Notes: generated by a model from the letters alone, not told the origin. A DNA stretch of 5,442 nt from Spirochaetaceae bacterium (GCA_031255655.1 JAIRSB010000142.1:1-5442), one strand, 5' to 3'. Counted from the first letter of the stretch, positions 1 through 5,202 are shown. Made by a program: numbers and translations.

Positions 1-177
1 GACTATTTGAGGATAGGGGCAGTTGTTACCTATCTTGAATCCGGCAAGCTGACGGAGGAGCAAAACGTAACTATGCCATGGGTATATGTACGCAGCGAAA
101 AGCAAAAAAAGGCGGACATGGGAAAGGGACGCGAGGGCTGGTGCTTCTCTCATTACTTACAAATGTTGGAAAACTAA
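1..177 (+). CDS. C-terminal end of an SH3-like (SH3b-type) domain protein, 5' truncated by window
   Basis: An open frame runs from the first base to a TAA at 175-177 and gives 58 residues with no start, so the gene begins upstream of the window. The fragment reads as the tail of a bacterial SH3-like domain. It has a YLRIGAVVTYLESG strand and turn, then a WVYVRSE strand, then a closing GREGWCFSHYL, which matches the usual 'G.eGWv...yL' ending of this fold. Such domains usually bind peptidoglycan or other envelope ligands and are common in secreted or lipid-anchored proteins. No signal peptide or other domain is visible because the N-terminus is missing. The gene converges on the 666-residue gene that ends at 324. 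Domain family is an inference from the motif; the function of the whole protein is unknown. Confidence 0.7.
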   Translation, partial: DYLRIGAVVTYLESGKLTEEQNVTMPWVYVRSEKQKKADMGKGREGWCFSHYLQMLEN

Positions 178-186
178 AAGCCACGG

Positions 187-204
187 CGGGGTGTACGCGC
201 CCCG
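187..204 (+). terminator. GC-rich hairpin just after the SH3-like gene, possible weak terminator
   Basis: CGGGG (187-191) pairs with CCCCG (200-204). The stem can extend inward by a T-G wobble and a G-C pair to leave a TACG loop. It starts 10 bases after the stop codon, where a terminator would be expected, but no T-run follows on the plus strand. Termination could instead need Rho or the homopolymer hairpin further on. Its last bases run into the interspersed repeat fragment. Confidence 0.35.
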
Positions 205-238
205 TCATTGCGAGCTATTCGTGTAATCTGTGGTTAAA
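203..238 (+). repeat. Collapsed copy of the interspersed palindromic repeat seen at 4961-5137
   Basis: CGTCATTGCGAG at 203-214 is identical to 5006-5017. After five unrelated bases, CGTGTAATCTGTGGTTAAA at 220-238 matches 5121-5139 with one change (T for C). In the large copy these two words are about 100 bases apart, so this looks like a version with the middle deleted. The words resemble short repeats I recall from many bacterial genomes. It lies entirely between two convergent genes. Confidence 0.7.
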
Positions 239-257
239 CCACGAGACGGAGTGATGT

Positions 258-316
258 ATCCCCCCCCCCCCCCACCGGAGAGTTTTTTGTTTTTTTTAAT
301 GGGGGGGGGGGGGGAT
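258..316. repeat. Inverted repeat of a C14 tract and a G14 tract around a T-rich loop
   Basis: C runs from 260 to 273 (14 bases) and G from 301 to 314 (14 bases). With flanking bases the arms AT-C14-A (258-274) and T-G14-AT (300-316) are perfectly complementary over 17 bp. The 25-base loop contains T6-G-T8 near its 3' end. RNA from either strand would form a very stable hairpin, and each DNA strand carries one G14 run. The pair lies between the stops of two convergent genes, 7 bases past the stop of the 666-residue gene. No T-run follows the stem on either strand, so it is not a standard intrinsic terminator. The exact tract lengths may be affected by sequencing or slippage. Confidence 0.85.
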
Positions 317-323
317 GTTTCTA

Positions 324-2324
324 TCAGCTCACTATGCCTTCAAGATTTTTGTTACATTCGTCAATGTCAAACGCGGCGGGGTTAAAATTTCTGCCAAGCT
401 CGTTCCGTGCGGTTTCTTTTTCCGATTCATCGCTTATTTCTAGAGCGGATATAAAACGCCTAAACCGCAGCGGCCCTTCGACCCGTTCAGGAGGCGGCGA
501 ATTCTCTCCGGCAACGCAAAGCGGTCTTTTTATATTCGTGTCGGTGCAGGGCGAGAAAATTATTTTCACCGTCCAGCGCGCGCCATACTCATAATTTAAT
601 TCATTAAGATAATTATCCGCCAGCTCTTTAAGACTCACATTTTCTTTTAACTTTTCTCCACCGTCAAGAAAATCGCTTTCGCTTATATAATCAAGCGTGA
701 ATTTATGCGGCTGCGAACCGCTCCAATTAAAGACCTTCAAAATGACACGGTGTAGGTCGCTCAGGCTGAAAGACTGCGGAAGCAGCAAACGCCGCCAAAC
801 ATCCGTGCCGCCTATGCTTATCTGCGCCGTGCGCCACGCGCGGCGGTTATCGTAACCGTCTTTGACTAGAGTAAGATTCGTCCGGCGGAATGTGTCGCGG
901 GACTTATCTATCATTTCTTTTATTTCTTCATAAATATCTACCATGTCGTCAATCGAATTATCTATGGCAAGTAATTCCACTTCAGAGGGTTCCTCTTCAA
1001 CGTCAATATCTTCAAGAATGCCGGAGGTATAATTCTGTATTTGCGACAACACAATAAATGTATGTTTAGGAAGTATAGAATGGTCAATTTCTTTTTGCCG
1101 CAGGTGAAAAGAAATATCTATTACCGCGCTGTGTAGTTCGCATACTTCCTGACGAACAGGGCCTACTTTTTGGTCAGTGAACACGGAATAAACATCCTGA
1201 AATTCTTTCAGCGTATCGGCAATGTAAGCTGCTAAAAAGTCTGCGTCCCAGTTACTTATGCCGCAAGAGGGGGGGACTATGCGCTCTAAAATGCGGCTTA
1301 CTGCGGCATCTTTGCGGTAAATCGCGTCTCGTATATAAGATTGCACGACATATTCCGAGATAGGGATGTTATGTTGAAACAAAATACGTTCAACGGGTGT
1401 TTCATCGCTCTGCGTTTTTATCCCGCGCAGCGAGCGGTAATCCGGTATTTCCTTTCCCGCGTACCAAAACCGCGATTCTAATCCGAAAGGCGCTATCGAA
1501 AACTTGTCGGTCTTTTCGTACAGAAAGCGTTCAAGGGAGTAAGCCGGAACATCCATCATGCGTTTGCCGCCGTAAAAGTATGCCCACGCGATTTGTTCGT
1601 CCGTTGTAACGCCCGGCCCTAAGTTTTTGAACGATAGGGCAAACGAGTTTTCCGCAAGTTCCATCCACTCGTTAAGGCTGGCGCGCTCCCAACTGCCCGC
1701 CGCGATAGGCTCCAAGTTAAAAACGCAGGTCTTCCAATCCGCGATTGTAACAACAAAACTGTCTCCGGGCACGAAAGATTCCTCGCGGTATATATGGCGC
1801 ATATCAAAGGCTTTAATAGATACTTCGCAAGGTTCCTCAAATGGGTCCATGCTGTAGGCAAGTTCGTTTTCCGGATTCTCCTGCGCTATGTACTGCGGTG
1901 CGTATTCTTCTCCGTAAATCGAGAAAAAGGGATAGAATTCTTCCGGCAAACCTTCTATCGAAGAGGCCTCAATGTCGCTGCCCTTCCAAAGAAACTTGTA
2001 CTCCTGCGGCGGAATTGCCGGATTCGCAAATGGAACGCAGCGGTGTCCGGGTATAAGAACGCCGTTCAGCAATTCCATGCGAGACGGCGTTATGACAAAA
2101 CGCGCTCCGCCAAAGAGTCCCCGCCGGGAAAGCCATTTATTCTCTTCGATCGGGAACGCGGCGCGCCGAACATTAAACAAGTTAGCTATCTCGGCCTGCA
2201 AGCGTCCAAAACGCCTTGAGTCTTTTTCTTTAACGCGGACTTTTCGCGTTACATCTTTAAGCGTGAATGCTTCCTGCGTTTCATCAAGAAACGAATACAG
2301 CGCTTCTTCCTGTCCGGGGGTCAT
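324..2324 (-). CDS. 666-residue protein with C-terminal plasmid pRiA4b ORF-3-like domain
   Basis: The C-terminal third (about residues 486-665) matches the pRiA4b ORF-3 / IS1096 passenger 'TnpR-like' family. It contains VWRRLLLP (about 509-516), DLHRVILKVFNW, then CVAGENSPPPERVEGP (about 603-618) and a final FNPAAFDIDECN. Despite the database label, this domain has no recombinase residues and its function is unknown. The usual 'YDFGD.W' segment is replaced by YEYGARW (about 578-584), so an acidic motif is lost. The first 480 residues are not a domain I can name. Residues 1-60 could be a small helical DNA-binding fold (weak guess), and about 443-480 is an acidic, helix-prone linker. No signal peptide or membrane segment is seen, so it is probably cytoplasmic. 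Start: ATG at 2324 is the only good N-terminus. It has no Shine-Dalgarno site, but a promoter places the transcript start at the ATG. The gene is divergent from the LysM gene and has no transposase or inverted ends nearby. Confidence 0.85.
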   Translation of the reverse strand: MTPGQEEALYSFLDETQEAFTLKDVTRKVRVKEKDSRRFGRLQAEIANLFNVRRAAFPIEENKWLSRRGLFGGARFVITPSRMELLNGVLIPGHRCVPFANPAIPPQEYKFLWKGSDIEASSIEGLPEEFYPFFSIYGEEYAPQYIAQENPENELAYSMDPFEEPCEVSIKAFDMRHIYREESFVPGDSFVVTIADWKTCVFNLEPIAAGSWERASLNEWMELAENSFALSFKNLGPGVTTDEQIAWAYFYGGKRMMDVPAYSLERFLYEKTDKFSIAPFGLESRFWYAGKEIPDYRSLRGIKTQSDETPVERILFQHNIPISEYVVQSYIRDAIYRKDAAVSRILERIVPPSCGISNWDADFLAAYIADTLKEFQDVYSVFTDQKVGPVRQEVCELHSAVIDISFHLRQKEIDHSILPKHTFIVLSQIQNYTSGILEDIDVEEEPSEVELLAIDNSIDDMVDIYEEIKEMIDKSRDTFRRTNLTLVKDGYDNRRAWRTAQISIGGTDVWRRLLLPQSFSLSDLHRVILKVFNWSGSQPHKFTLDYISESDFLDGGEKLKENVSLKELADNYLNELNYEYGARWTVKIIFSPCTDTNIKRPLCVAGENSPPPERVEGPLRFRRFISALEISDESEKETARNELGRNFNPAAFDIDECNKNLEGIVS

Positions 2325-2330
2325 GGCATT

Positions 2331-2359
2331 ACTATATGATAGAACGGCATTTTTTACAA
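2331..2359 (-). promoter_or_regulatory. Predicted promoter of the 666-residue gene, leaderless geometry
   Basis: On the minus strand TTGTAA (2359-2354) and TATAGT (2336-2331) are separated by 17 bases. They match the sigma-70 consensus at 4/6 and 5/6 positions. Only six bases separate the -10 box from the ATG, so the expected transcript start falls on the A of the start codon. This fits the absence of a ribosome binding site. Confidence 0.5.
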
Positions 2360-2396
2360 CTAATTATTTACGGGATTTTAAGATTTATGCTGCCGC

Positions 2397-2422
2397 GTCC
2401 GCCGCCTGCGGACTTTATCTTT
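2397..2422 (+). terminator. Orphan terminator-like hairpin in the divergent intergenic region
   Basis: GTCCGC (2397-2402) pairs with GCGGAC (2408-2413) around a CGCCT loop, and TTTATCTTT follows on the plus strand. The shape is that of a short intrinsic terminator, but no plus-strand gene ends here. It sits between the minus-strand promoter near 2331 and the plus-strand promoter near 2443. It could stop stray plus-strand transcripts before the LysM promoter, or it could be chance. Confidence 0.3.
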
Positions 2423-2442
2423 AGAATTGGAACTTAAACCTC

Positions 2443-2472
2443 TTGGCAAAGCGCGAATAACAAAGCTATCAT
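2443..2472 (+). promoter_or_regulatory. Predicted promoter of the LysM gene
   Basis: TTGGCA (2443-2448) and TATCAT (2467-2472) are 18 bases apart and each matches the sigma-70 consensus at 5/6 positions. A start near 2479 would give a 5' leader of about 60 bases. The leader holds a small dyad, TGACA-T-TGTCA (2504-2514), before the ribosome binding site. Confidence 0.45.
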
Positions 2473-2527
2473 AATGTAATAAAAAGTATGCGATATGTCT
2501 TGGTGACATTGTCAAGTATGTATCGAA

Positions 2528-2532
2528 AGGAG
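2528..2532 (+). promoter_or_regulatory. Shine-Dalgarno site that fixes the LysM gene start
   Basis: AGGAG lies nine bases before the ATG at 2542. It chooses this ATG over the in-frame ATG at 2488, which has no such site and would put 18 extra residues in front of the signal peptide. It is the clearest ribosome binding site in the window. Confidence 0.75.
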
Positions 2533-2541
2533 CTAACTATT

Positions 2542-3345
2542 ATGCGCGGAATATGCGTTTTTCTTGTAGGCGCGCTGCTATGCGGCGTTCTGTACGCTCA
2601 ATCCGATGAAGCGGAGCAAACTCTGTCTATCGAGGTTATATCGGACGAAGATCCGGGGAGCGAACCAGTTGCTGACGGCACAGCCGCAGACGAACTGGCT
2701 GCGGAAGAAGCCTCCGAAGCAGCGGACGAATTAGCGGTAGAAGAAACCGCAGAAGCCGTTGATGAACTGGCAGTGGAGGAGGCCGTCGAAACTGCCGATG
2801 AGTTAGCGGTGGAAGAAGCCGCTGATGAACTGGCAGTAGAGGAAACCGTGGACGAAAGCGCCGGAGAAATTAGCGAGTTGGCCGCGGAGTATCGCGTAAG
2901 TGAAGCCTTTACACGGCTGACATGGGCGAAAAGAGCGGATGCGCCCAAATGGTACCCGGAAAAGTTTGCCCAAGCTGACAAGAATTATAACGCGGCTGTT
3001 GCCGCGCGCGATGCCGGAGACTGGAACACGGCCTATGAGACCGCTTCTCAAGCGATCTCGGCTCTTTCCCAAGTTGTCGCACCGCCTGATTCTGAAATGC
3101 CGCAAAATCCGGCGCAATATGTCATCCGGCCTTGGGACGAATTCGGAAATTGCTTTTGGAACATTGCTGAATTCTTTTATGGCAATCCGCGTCAATGGCC
3201 TGTCATTTACCGGGCAAACAGGGATAAACTGCCCGACAGCAACAACCCCAACTTAGTAGAAGTCGGAACATTACTCGATATTCCGTCAATTGGCGGAGAA
3301 ATCCGCTCCGGTGTATGGGATTCCGGTCGGCCTTTTAGCGAATAA
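2542..3345 (+). CDS. Secreted LysM-domain protein with acidic repeat region
   Basis: The 267-residue protein is probably exported and binds the cell wall. Residues 1-19 are a signal peptide (MRG, then a hydrophobic core, then LYA before QSDE), which fits signal peptidase I. C14 follows ALL, a poor lipobox. Residues 50-106 are five repeats of DELAVEE type, rich in Glu and Ala. About 117-178 is a helical region (AP.WYPEKF..A...Y..A..A.DAGDW..A) that resembles the DUF4398-like helical segment of other envelope proteins. About 192-250 is a LysM-like domain: YVIRPWD, then CFWNIAEFFYGNPRQWPVIY, then ANRDKLPDSNNPNLVEVGTLLDIP. The tail SIGGEIRSGVWD resembles treponemal LysM proteins I remember. LysM binds N-acetylglucosamine in peptidoglycan. 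The long insert around 'YGNPRQWPVIY' is usual for this subgroup. The gene is monocistronic, with its own promoter and Shine-Dalgarno site, and converges on the tRNA gene. Cellular role unknown. Confidence 0.9.
   Translation: MRGICVFLVGALLCGVLYAQSDEAEQTLSIEVISDEDPGSEPVADGTAADELAAEEASEAADELAVEETAEAVDELAVEEAVETADELAVEEAADELAVEETVDESAGEISELAAEYRVSEAFTRLTWAKRADAPKWYPEKFAQADKNYNAAVAARDAGDWNTAYETASQAISALSQVVAPPDSEMPQNPAQYVIRPWDEFGNCFWNIAEFFYGNPRQWPVIYRANRDKLPDSNNPNLVEVGTLLDIPSIGGEIRSGVWDSGRPFSE
2689..2859 (+). repeat. Coding direct repeats, 36-base period (12-residue DELAVEE units)
   Basis: There are five units, starting at 2689, 2725, 2761, 2797 and 2824. Four are 36 bases long and the fourth is 27, a clean loss of three codons. 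Each begins DELA(V/A)EE. Synonymous sites differ between units (GAC/GAT, CTG/TTA), so the array is old or kept by selection on protein, not a fresh duplication. It encodes an acidic, probably extended or helical linker between the signal peptide and the wall-binding part. Confidence 0.85.
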
Positions 3346-3352
3346 TGCGCCC

Positions 3353-3386
3353 AAAAAAGAAAGGCTTGCCATCCGGCAAGCCTTTC
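3353..3386 (-). terminator. Intrinsic terminator of the initiator tRNA gene, possibly bidirectional
   Basis: A perfect 12-bp stem (3359-3370 with 3375-3386, core AAGGCTTGCC) encloses the loop ATCC. On the minus strand it is followed by six T residues (complement of 3358-3353), so it ends transcripts coming from the tRNA. It also lies 14 bases after the LysM stop. On that strand the tail is only CATAT, so termination there is likely weaker. Confidence 0.85.
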
Positions 3387-3405
3387 ATATAGCGCACTGC
3401 GCATT

Positions 3406-3478
3406 TAGCAGGGACAGGACTCGAACCTGCGACCTCCGGGTTATGAGCCCGATGAGCTGCCAACTGCTCTACCCTGCG
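3406..3478 (-). tRNA. Initiator tRNA-Met (anticodon CAU)
   Basis: A 73-base cloverleaf reads on the minus strand with loop CTCATAA and anticodon CAT. Three initiator features are visible. The anticodon stem ends in three G-C pairs (TCGGG with CCCGG). The D-stem has the purine-pyrimidine pair A11-T24 (GAGC with GCTC). The first acceptor pair is a C1-T72 mismatch, while pairs 2-7 (GCAGGG with CCCTGC) are perfect. The T-arm is GCAGG-TTCGAGT-CCTGT. This is therefore the formyl-methionine tRNA that starts protein synthesis, not the elongator. Discriminator is A73 and CCA is not encoded (AATG follows), so it must be added by an enzyme. The mismatch is C-U where E. coli has C-A; both leave the end unpaired. 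The gene has its own promoter and terminator. Confidence 0.95.
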
Positions 3479-3489
3479 TTGATAACTAC

Positions 3490-3518
3490 ATAATACACAT
3501 TTTATTATTTTGTTGCAA
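3490..3518 (-). promoter_or_regulatory. Predicted promoter of the initiator tRNA, overlapping the end of the DUF4340 gene
   Basis: TTGCAA (3518-3513) and TATTAT (3495-3490) on the minus strand are spaced by 17 bases, and TG two bases before the -10 box gives an extended -10. The expected start is near 3482, a few bases before the mature tRNA at 3478. The -35 box lies inside the last codons of the DUF4340 gene, so the tRNA can be made on its own even though that gene is only 26 bases upstream. Confidence 0.6.
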
Positions 3519-4512
3519 GAGGCGGACTCTGAAAAAGCCGGCTTAATTGCCACTCCATCAACAAGTAAACATACGGCGAACCTGAAATGGCAGCAGCGCG
3601 TTTATCCGCGAATGAAGGCCCGATTGTTACAACGCGGCGGGAGCCGTCGTTTATCTCCAAAACAAGCCTGCCAGCGGGCGAAGTCGTAAACGCCTCATCA
3701 TTCGCGCTAAAAGCCGAAGCAAAATCGTTAGCTTCACAATCGAGAATTCCACGTATGTAAGCCTCCACGGAACGGGTATCCGCCTCCTCGCCTGAGCCCT
3801 CGATTTTCCAGCCGCCCTCTTCGCGTACCAGCGTATATGCCTCCAGCGAGTAATCGGTGGGCATATCCTCGCCGTCCGGCGCGACGCTTAGGATTTCTGG
3901 AGGCGGCGGCAGAGCTATAACACGCTGCACTGAACTTAACGTTAGACCTTCCGCGTCATGTTCGGGGAACAGGCGTAAATCGTACCAGCTTTGTCTGCTC
4001 CCAAAAAACGATGAAAAAACATCGCTTCCTGAGCGTATTTCTTTACTGTCTGAAAGTCGTATATAGACATCCTTCAACGTTACGTCCGAAGCGCCCACAA
4101 GCAAATCGAGCAATGGGCTGTCATTTTCTCCGCTTATCACAATACGTTGAGCCTCTCCAGCGGTGAGCAGCAGTTTTTCCTGAGCGGCCTCCGACCTTGA
4201 GCGGATAGGGTAGGGGGCTCGCTGTGAAAGCGCGTCAAGCATATCGTTCACTTTCGTTTGACGAGCGGGATACAACGAATCTTCAAAGTTGACAAACCAC
4301 CGGCCATTCTTGCGAATCAATTCTACTTTTTCCTCTCCGGAAAGCTCAATCCGCTGCGCCGCATCTTTGGCACCCGGGGCCAACGCTGCCCAAAACGAGC
4401 CGCGCGCGGCGGAAATCTCAGGATTAAATATAAACGTAAGTACATACGCCAGCAGAAGCGCCCCGCAGAGCACCGAAAGAACAAAGATTTTATTTTTACA
4501 TATCGATACCAT
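3505..4512 (-). CDS. Membrane-anchored DUF4340 protein
   Basis: The 335-residue protein has a short basic N-terminus (KNK) and one hydrophobic helix (about 9-29), followed by a long domain probably outside the inner membrane. The domain follows the DUF4340 pattern. It has a strand-turn-strand VELIRKNGRWFV (about 63-74), ARQTKVNDMLDAL (about 83-95), LLVGASDVTLKDVYIRL (137-153) and SWYDLRLF (175-182). A second similar half follows: YTLVREEGGWKIEG, a helix ending in EAYIRGIL, and VYLLMEWQL near the end. In many bacteria DUF4340 genes sit beside gliding-type ABC transporter genes (GldG-like). None are visible here, and the biochemical role is unknown. Start: neither ATG has a Shine-Dalgarno site. 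The ATG at 4524 overlaps the predicted -10 box, so the ATG at 4512 is chosen. If 4524 is used, the protein is 339 residues (MLNI added). The tRNA gene follows 26 bases downstream. Confidence 0.85.
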   Translation of the reverse strand: MVSICKNKIFVLSVLCGALLLAYVLTFIFNPEISAARGSFWAALAPGAKDAAQRIELSGEEKVELIRKNGRWFVNFEDSLYPARQTKVNDMLDALSQRAPYPIRSRSEAAQEKLLLTAGEAQRIVISGENDSPLLDLLVGASDVTLKDVYIRLSDSKEIRSGSDVFSSFFGSRQSWYDLRLFPEHDAEGLTLSSVQRVIALPPPPEILSVAPDGEDMPTDYSLEAYTLVREEGGWKIEGSGEEADTRSVEAYIRGILDCEANDFASAFSANDEAFTTSPAGRLVLEINDGSRRVVTIGPSFADKRAAAISGSPYVYLLMEWQLSRLFQSPPLATK

Positions 4513-4522
4513 AATGTTTAAC

Positions 4523-4552
4523 ATAATAACGCGAGAAAAAATAATCGGTCAA
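4523..4552 (-). promoter_or_regulatory. Predicted promoter of the DUF4340 gene
   Basis: TTGACC (4552-4547) and TATTAT (4528-4523) on the minus strand are 18 bases apart, each 5/6 to consensus. The last two bases of the -10 box are the first two of the upstream ATG at 4524. A start about seven bases on would leave a leader of only a few bases before the ATG at 4512. Confidence 0.5.
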
Positions 4553-4655
4553 TAATCTGGACGGGACGACGGCAATGCAACAGCACAGGACACGGACTAA
4601 AAGTCTGAAATTTTTCAAATTGGGCACACCCGCACTAATGCGGCACAAAATATTT

Positions 4656-4880
4656 TTAAGATATTGACAATAGATGGTCTGCTGGAACGGCCTTTCCAAA
4701 CGCAGCGGCAAACGCTTTTTTTAGAAAACCGTCGTACGCGATAAATTGAAAAGCCAACGAAACAAGCGTCATGATTACTATCGACTTCGGCACAAACACA
4801 TCAAATCTGCCGCCAAAATATAGCGTGCCCGCAGCAAAAAAAGCCGCCGTCAAAACCAAAGTCAGGATAAGGGTTTTCAT
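4656..4880 (-). CDS. Small membrane protein with two predicted helices
   Basis: This 74-residue protein is not one I recognise. Hydrophobic stretches at about 3-22 (TLILTLVLTAAFF...) and 31-49 (PKSIVIMTLVSLAFQ...) are separated by a short GGRFDVFV turn. After the second helix come two lysines and a short polar tail, so it is likely a two-pass inner-membrane protein with both ends inside. A GGAAG four bases before the ATG is a usable though imperfect ribosome binding site. Its composition argues for a real gene over a random frame. Its stop is 131 bases before the DUF4340 ATG at 4524, and that gene has its own promoter, so the two are probably not tightly co-transcribed. The ATG overlaps, as ATGA, the stop of a short upstream frame that runs into the repeat element. 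Confidence 0.6.
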   Translation of the reverse strand: MKTLILTLVLTAAFFAAGTLYFGGRFDVFVPKSIVIMTLVSLAFQFIAYDGFLKKAFAAAFGKAVPADHLLSIS

Positions 4881-4960
4881 AGTTCTTCCAAAAGATGATC
4901 AATTGTCCCAGGCAAAACCTCCCCGCAAGCAACGTTTTCTTTCGACCCACTCCGTTTTTG

Positions 4961-5137
4961 TGACCACAGATGACACGGGTGAAATGGATAGCGCGATGAA
5001 GCCTCCGTCATTGCGAGAGGAGAAGTCCCGAAGCAATCCATGACATTGGCAACCGCTTTGATAGATTGCTTTGCCCTAACAGGCGCTCGCAATGACGAGA
5101 AGGCGCCATCTGTGCCCATCCGTGTAATCTGCGGTTA
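4961..5137. repeat. Nested palindromic interspersed repeat
   Basis: The outer arms are 4961-4980 and 5118-5137, inverted and 16/20 identical (core ACCACAGATGACACGG against CCGTGTAATCTGCGGT). The inner arms are 5006-5017 (CGTCATTGCGAG) and 5086-5097, inverted and perfect over 12 bp. A third inner pair is AAGCAATC (5031-5038) with GATTGCTT (5064-5071). The unit could fold into a long interrupted cruciform. Both words resemble short repeats I recall from many unrelated bacteria. A partial copy lies at 203-238. No transposase or target-site duplication is seen. The element fills most of the gene-free stretch 4881-5208. The rest of that gap is an unassigned 80 bases (4881-4960) and the T-rich region upstream of the Nif3-family gene. 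Confidence 0.8.
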
Positions 5138-5196
5138 AAAAACAACTGATATAGAAATCTTCACCGCTCCGACTTTTCTTTTTCCACGTCTTGCCA

Positions 5197-5202
5197 TATA
5201 CT
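5197..5202 (+). promoter_or_regulatory. Predicted -10 box of the Nif3-family gene
   Basis: TATACT (5/6 to consensus) ends six bases before the ATG at 5209, the same spacing as for the 666-residue gene. No Shine-Dalgarno site precedes the ATG. The -35 region is poor: TTTTCT at 5174-5179, 17 bases upstream, matches at only 3/6. Confidence 0.35.

Noticed and set aside
334..594. Open plus-strand frame of 86 codons just after the G14 tract
   Set aside because: It lies fully antisense to the C-terminal pRiA4b-like domain and its product has no recognisable features.
1794..2424. Overlapping plus-strand frames of 141 and 150 codons
   Set aside because: They are antisense to the N-terminal part of the 666-residue gene, lack a Shine-Dalgarno site and give basic, low-sense proteins.
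2488..2541. Upstream in-frame ATG for the LysM gene
   Set aside because: It lacks a Shine-Dalgarno site and would bury the signal peptide; the ATG at 2542 has AGGAG at the right distance.
2581..2586. Cys14 of the LysM protein as a lipoprotein attachment site
   Set aside because: The preceding residues are A-L-L, without the small residue expected at -1, while LYA before QSD is a good signal peptidase I site.
2689..2859. 36-base periodic repeat as a CRISPR array
   Set aside because: The units are contiguous, in frame, diverged at third positions and have no spacers.
2598..2981. Minus-strand frame of 127 codons rich in Ser, Ala and Thr
   Set aside because: It is the reverse reading of the Glu/Ala repeat in the LysM gene, so its repeat is a by-product.
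4630..4643. CCGCA-CTAA-TGCGG hairpin after the small membrane gene
   Set aside because: The stem is only 5 bp and no T-run follows on the minus strand, so a terminator call is not supported.
4664..4669. Exact TTGACA on the plus strand
   Set aside because: No -10 box lies 16-18 bases downstream, and it sits at the 3' end of a minus-strand gene.
4958..5119. Minus-strand frame reading through the repeat from an ATG at 5119
   Set aside because: The residues are mostly translated palindromic repeat (DCFGTSPLAMTE), a common artefact of this repeat type. Only the last part near 4877 is discussed as a possible gene remnant.
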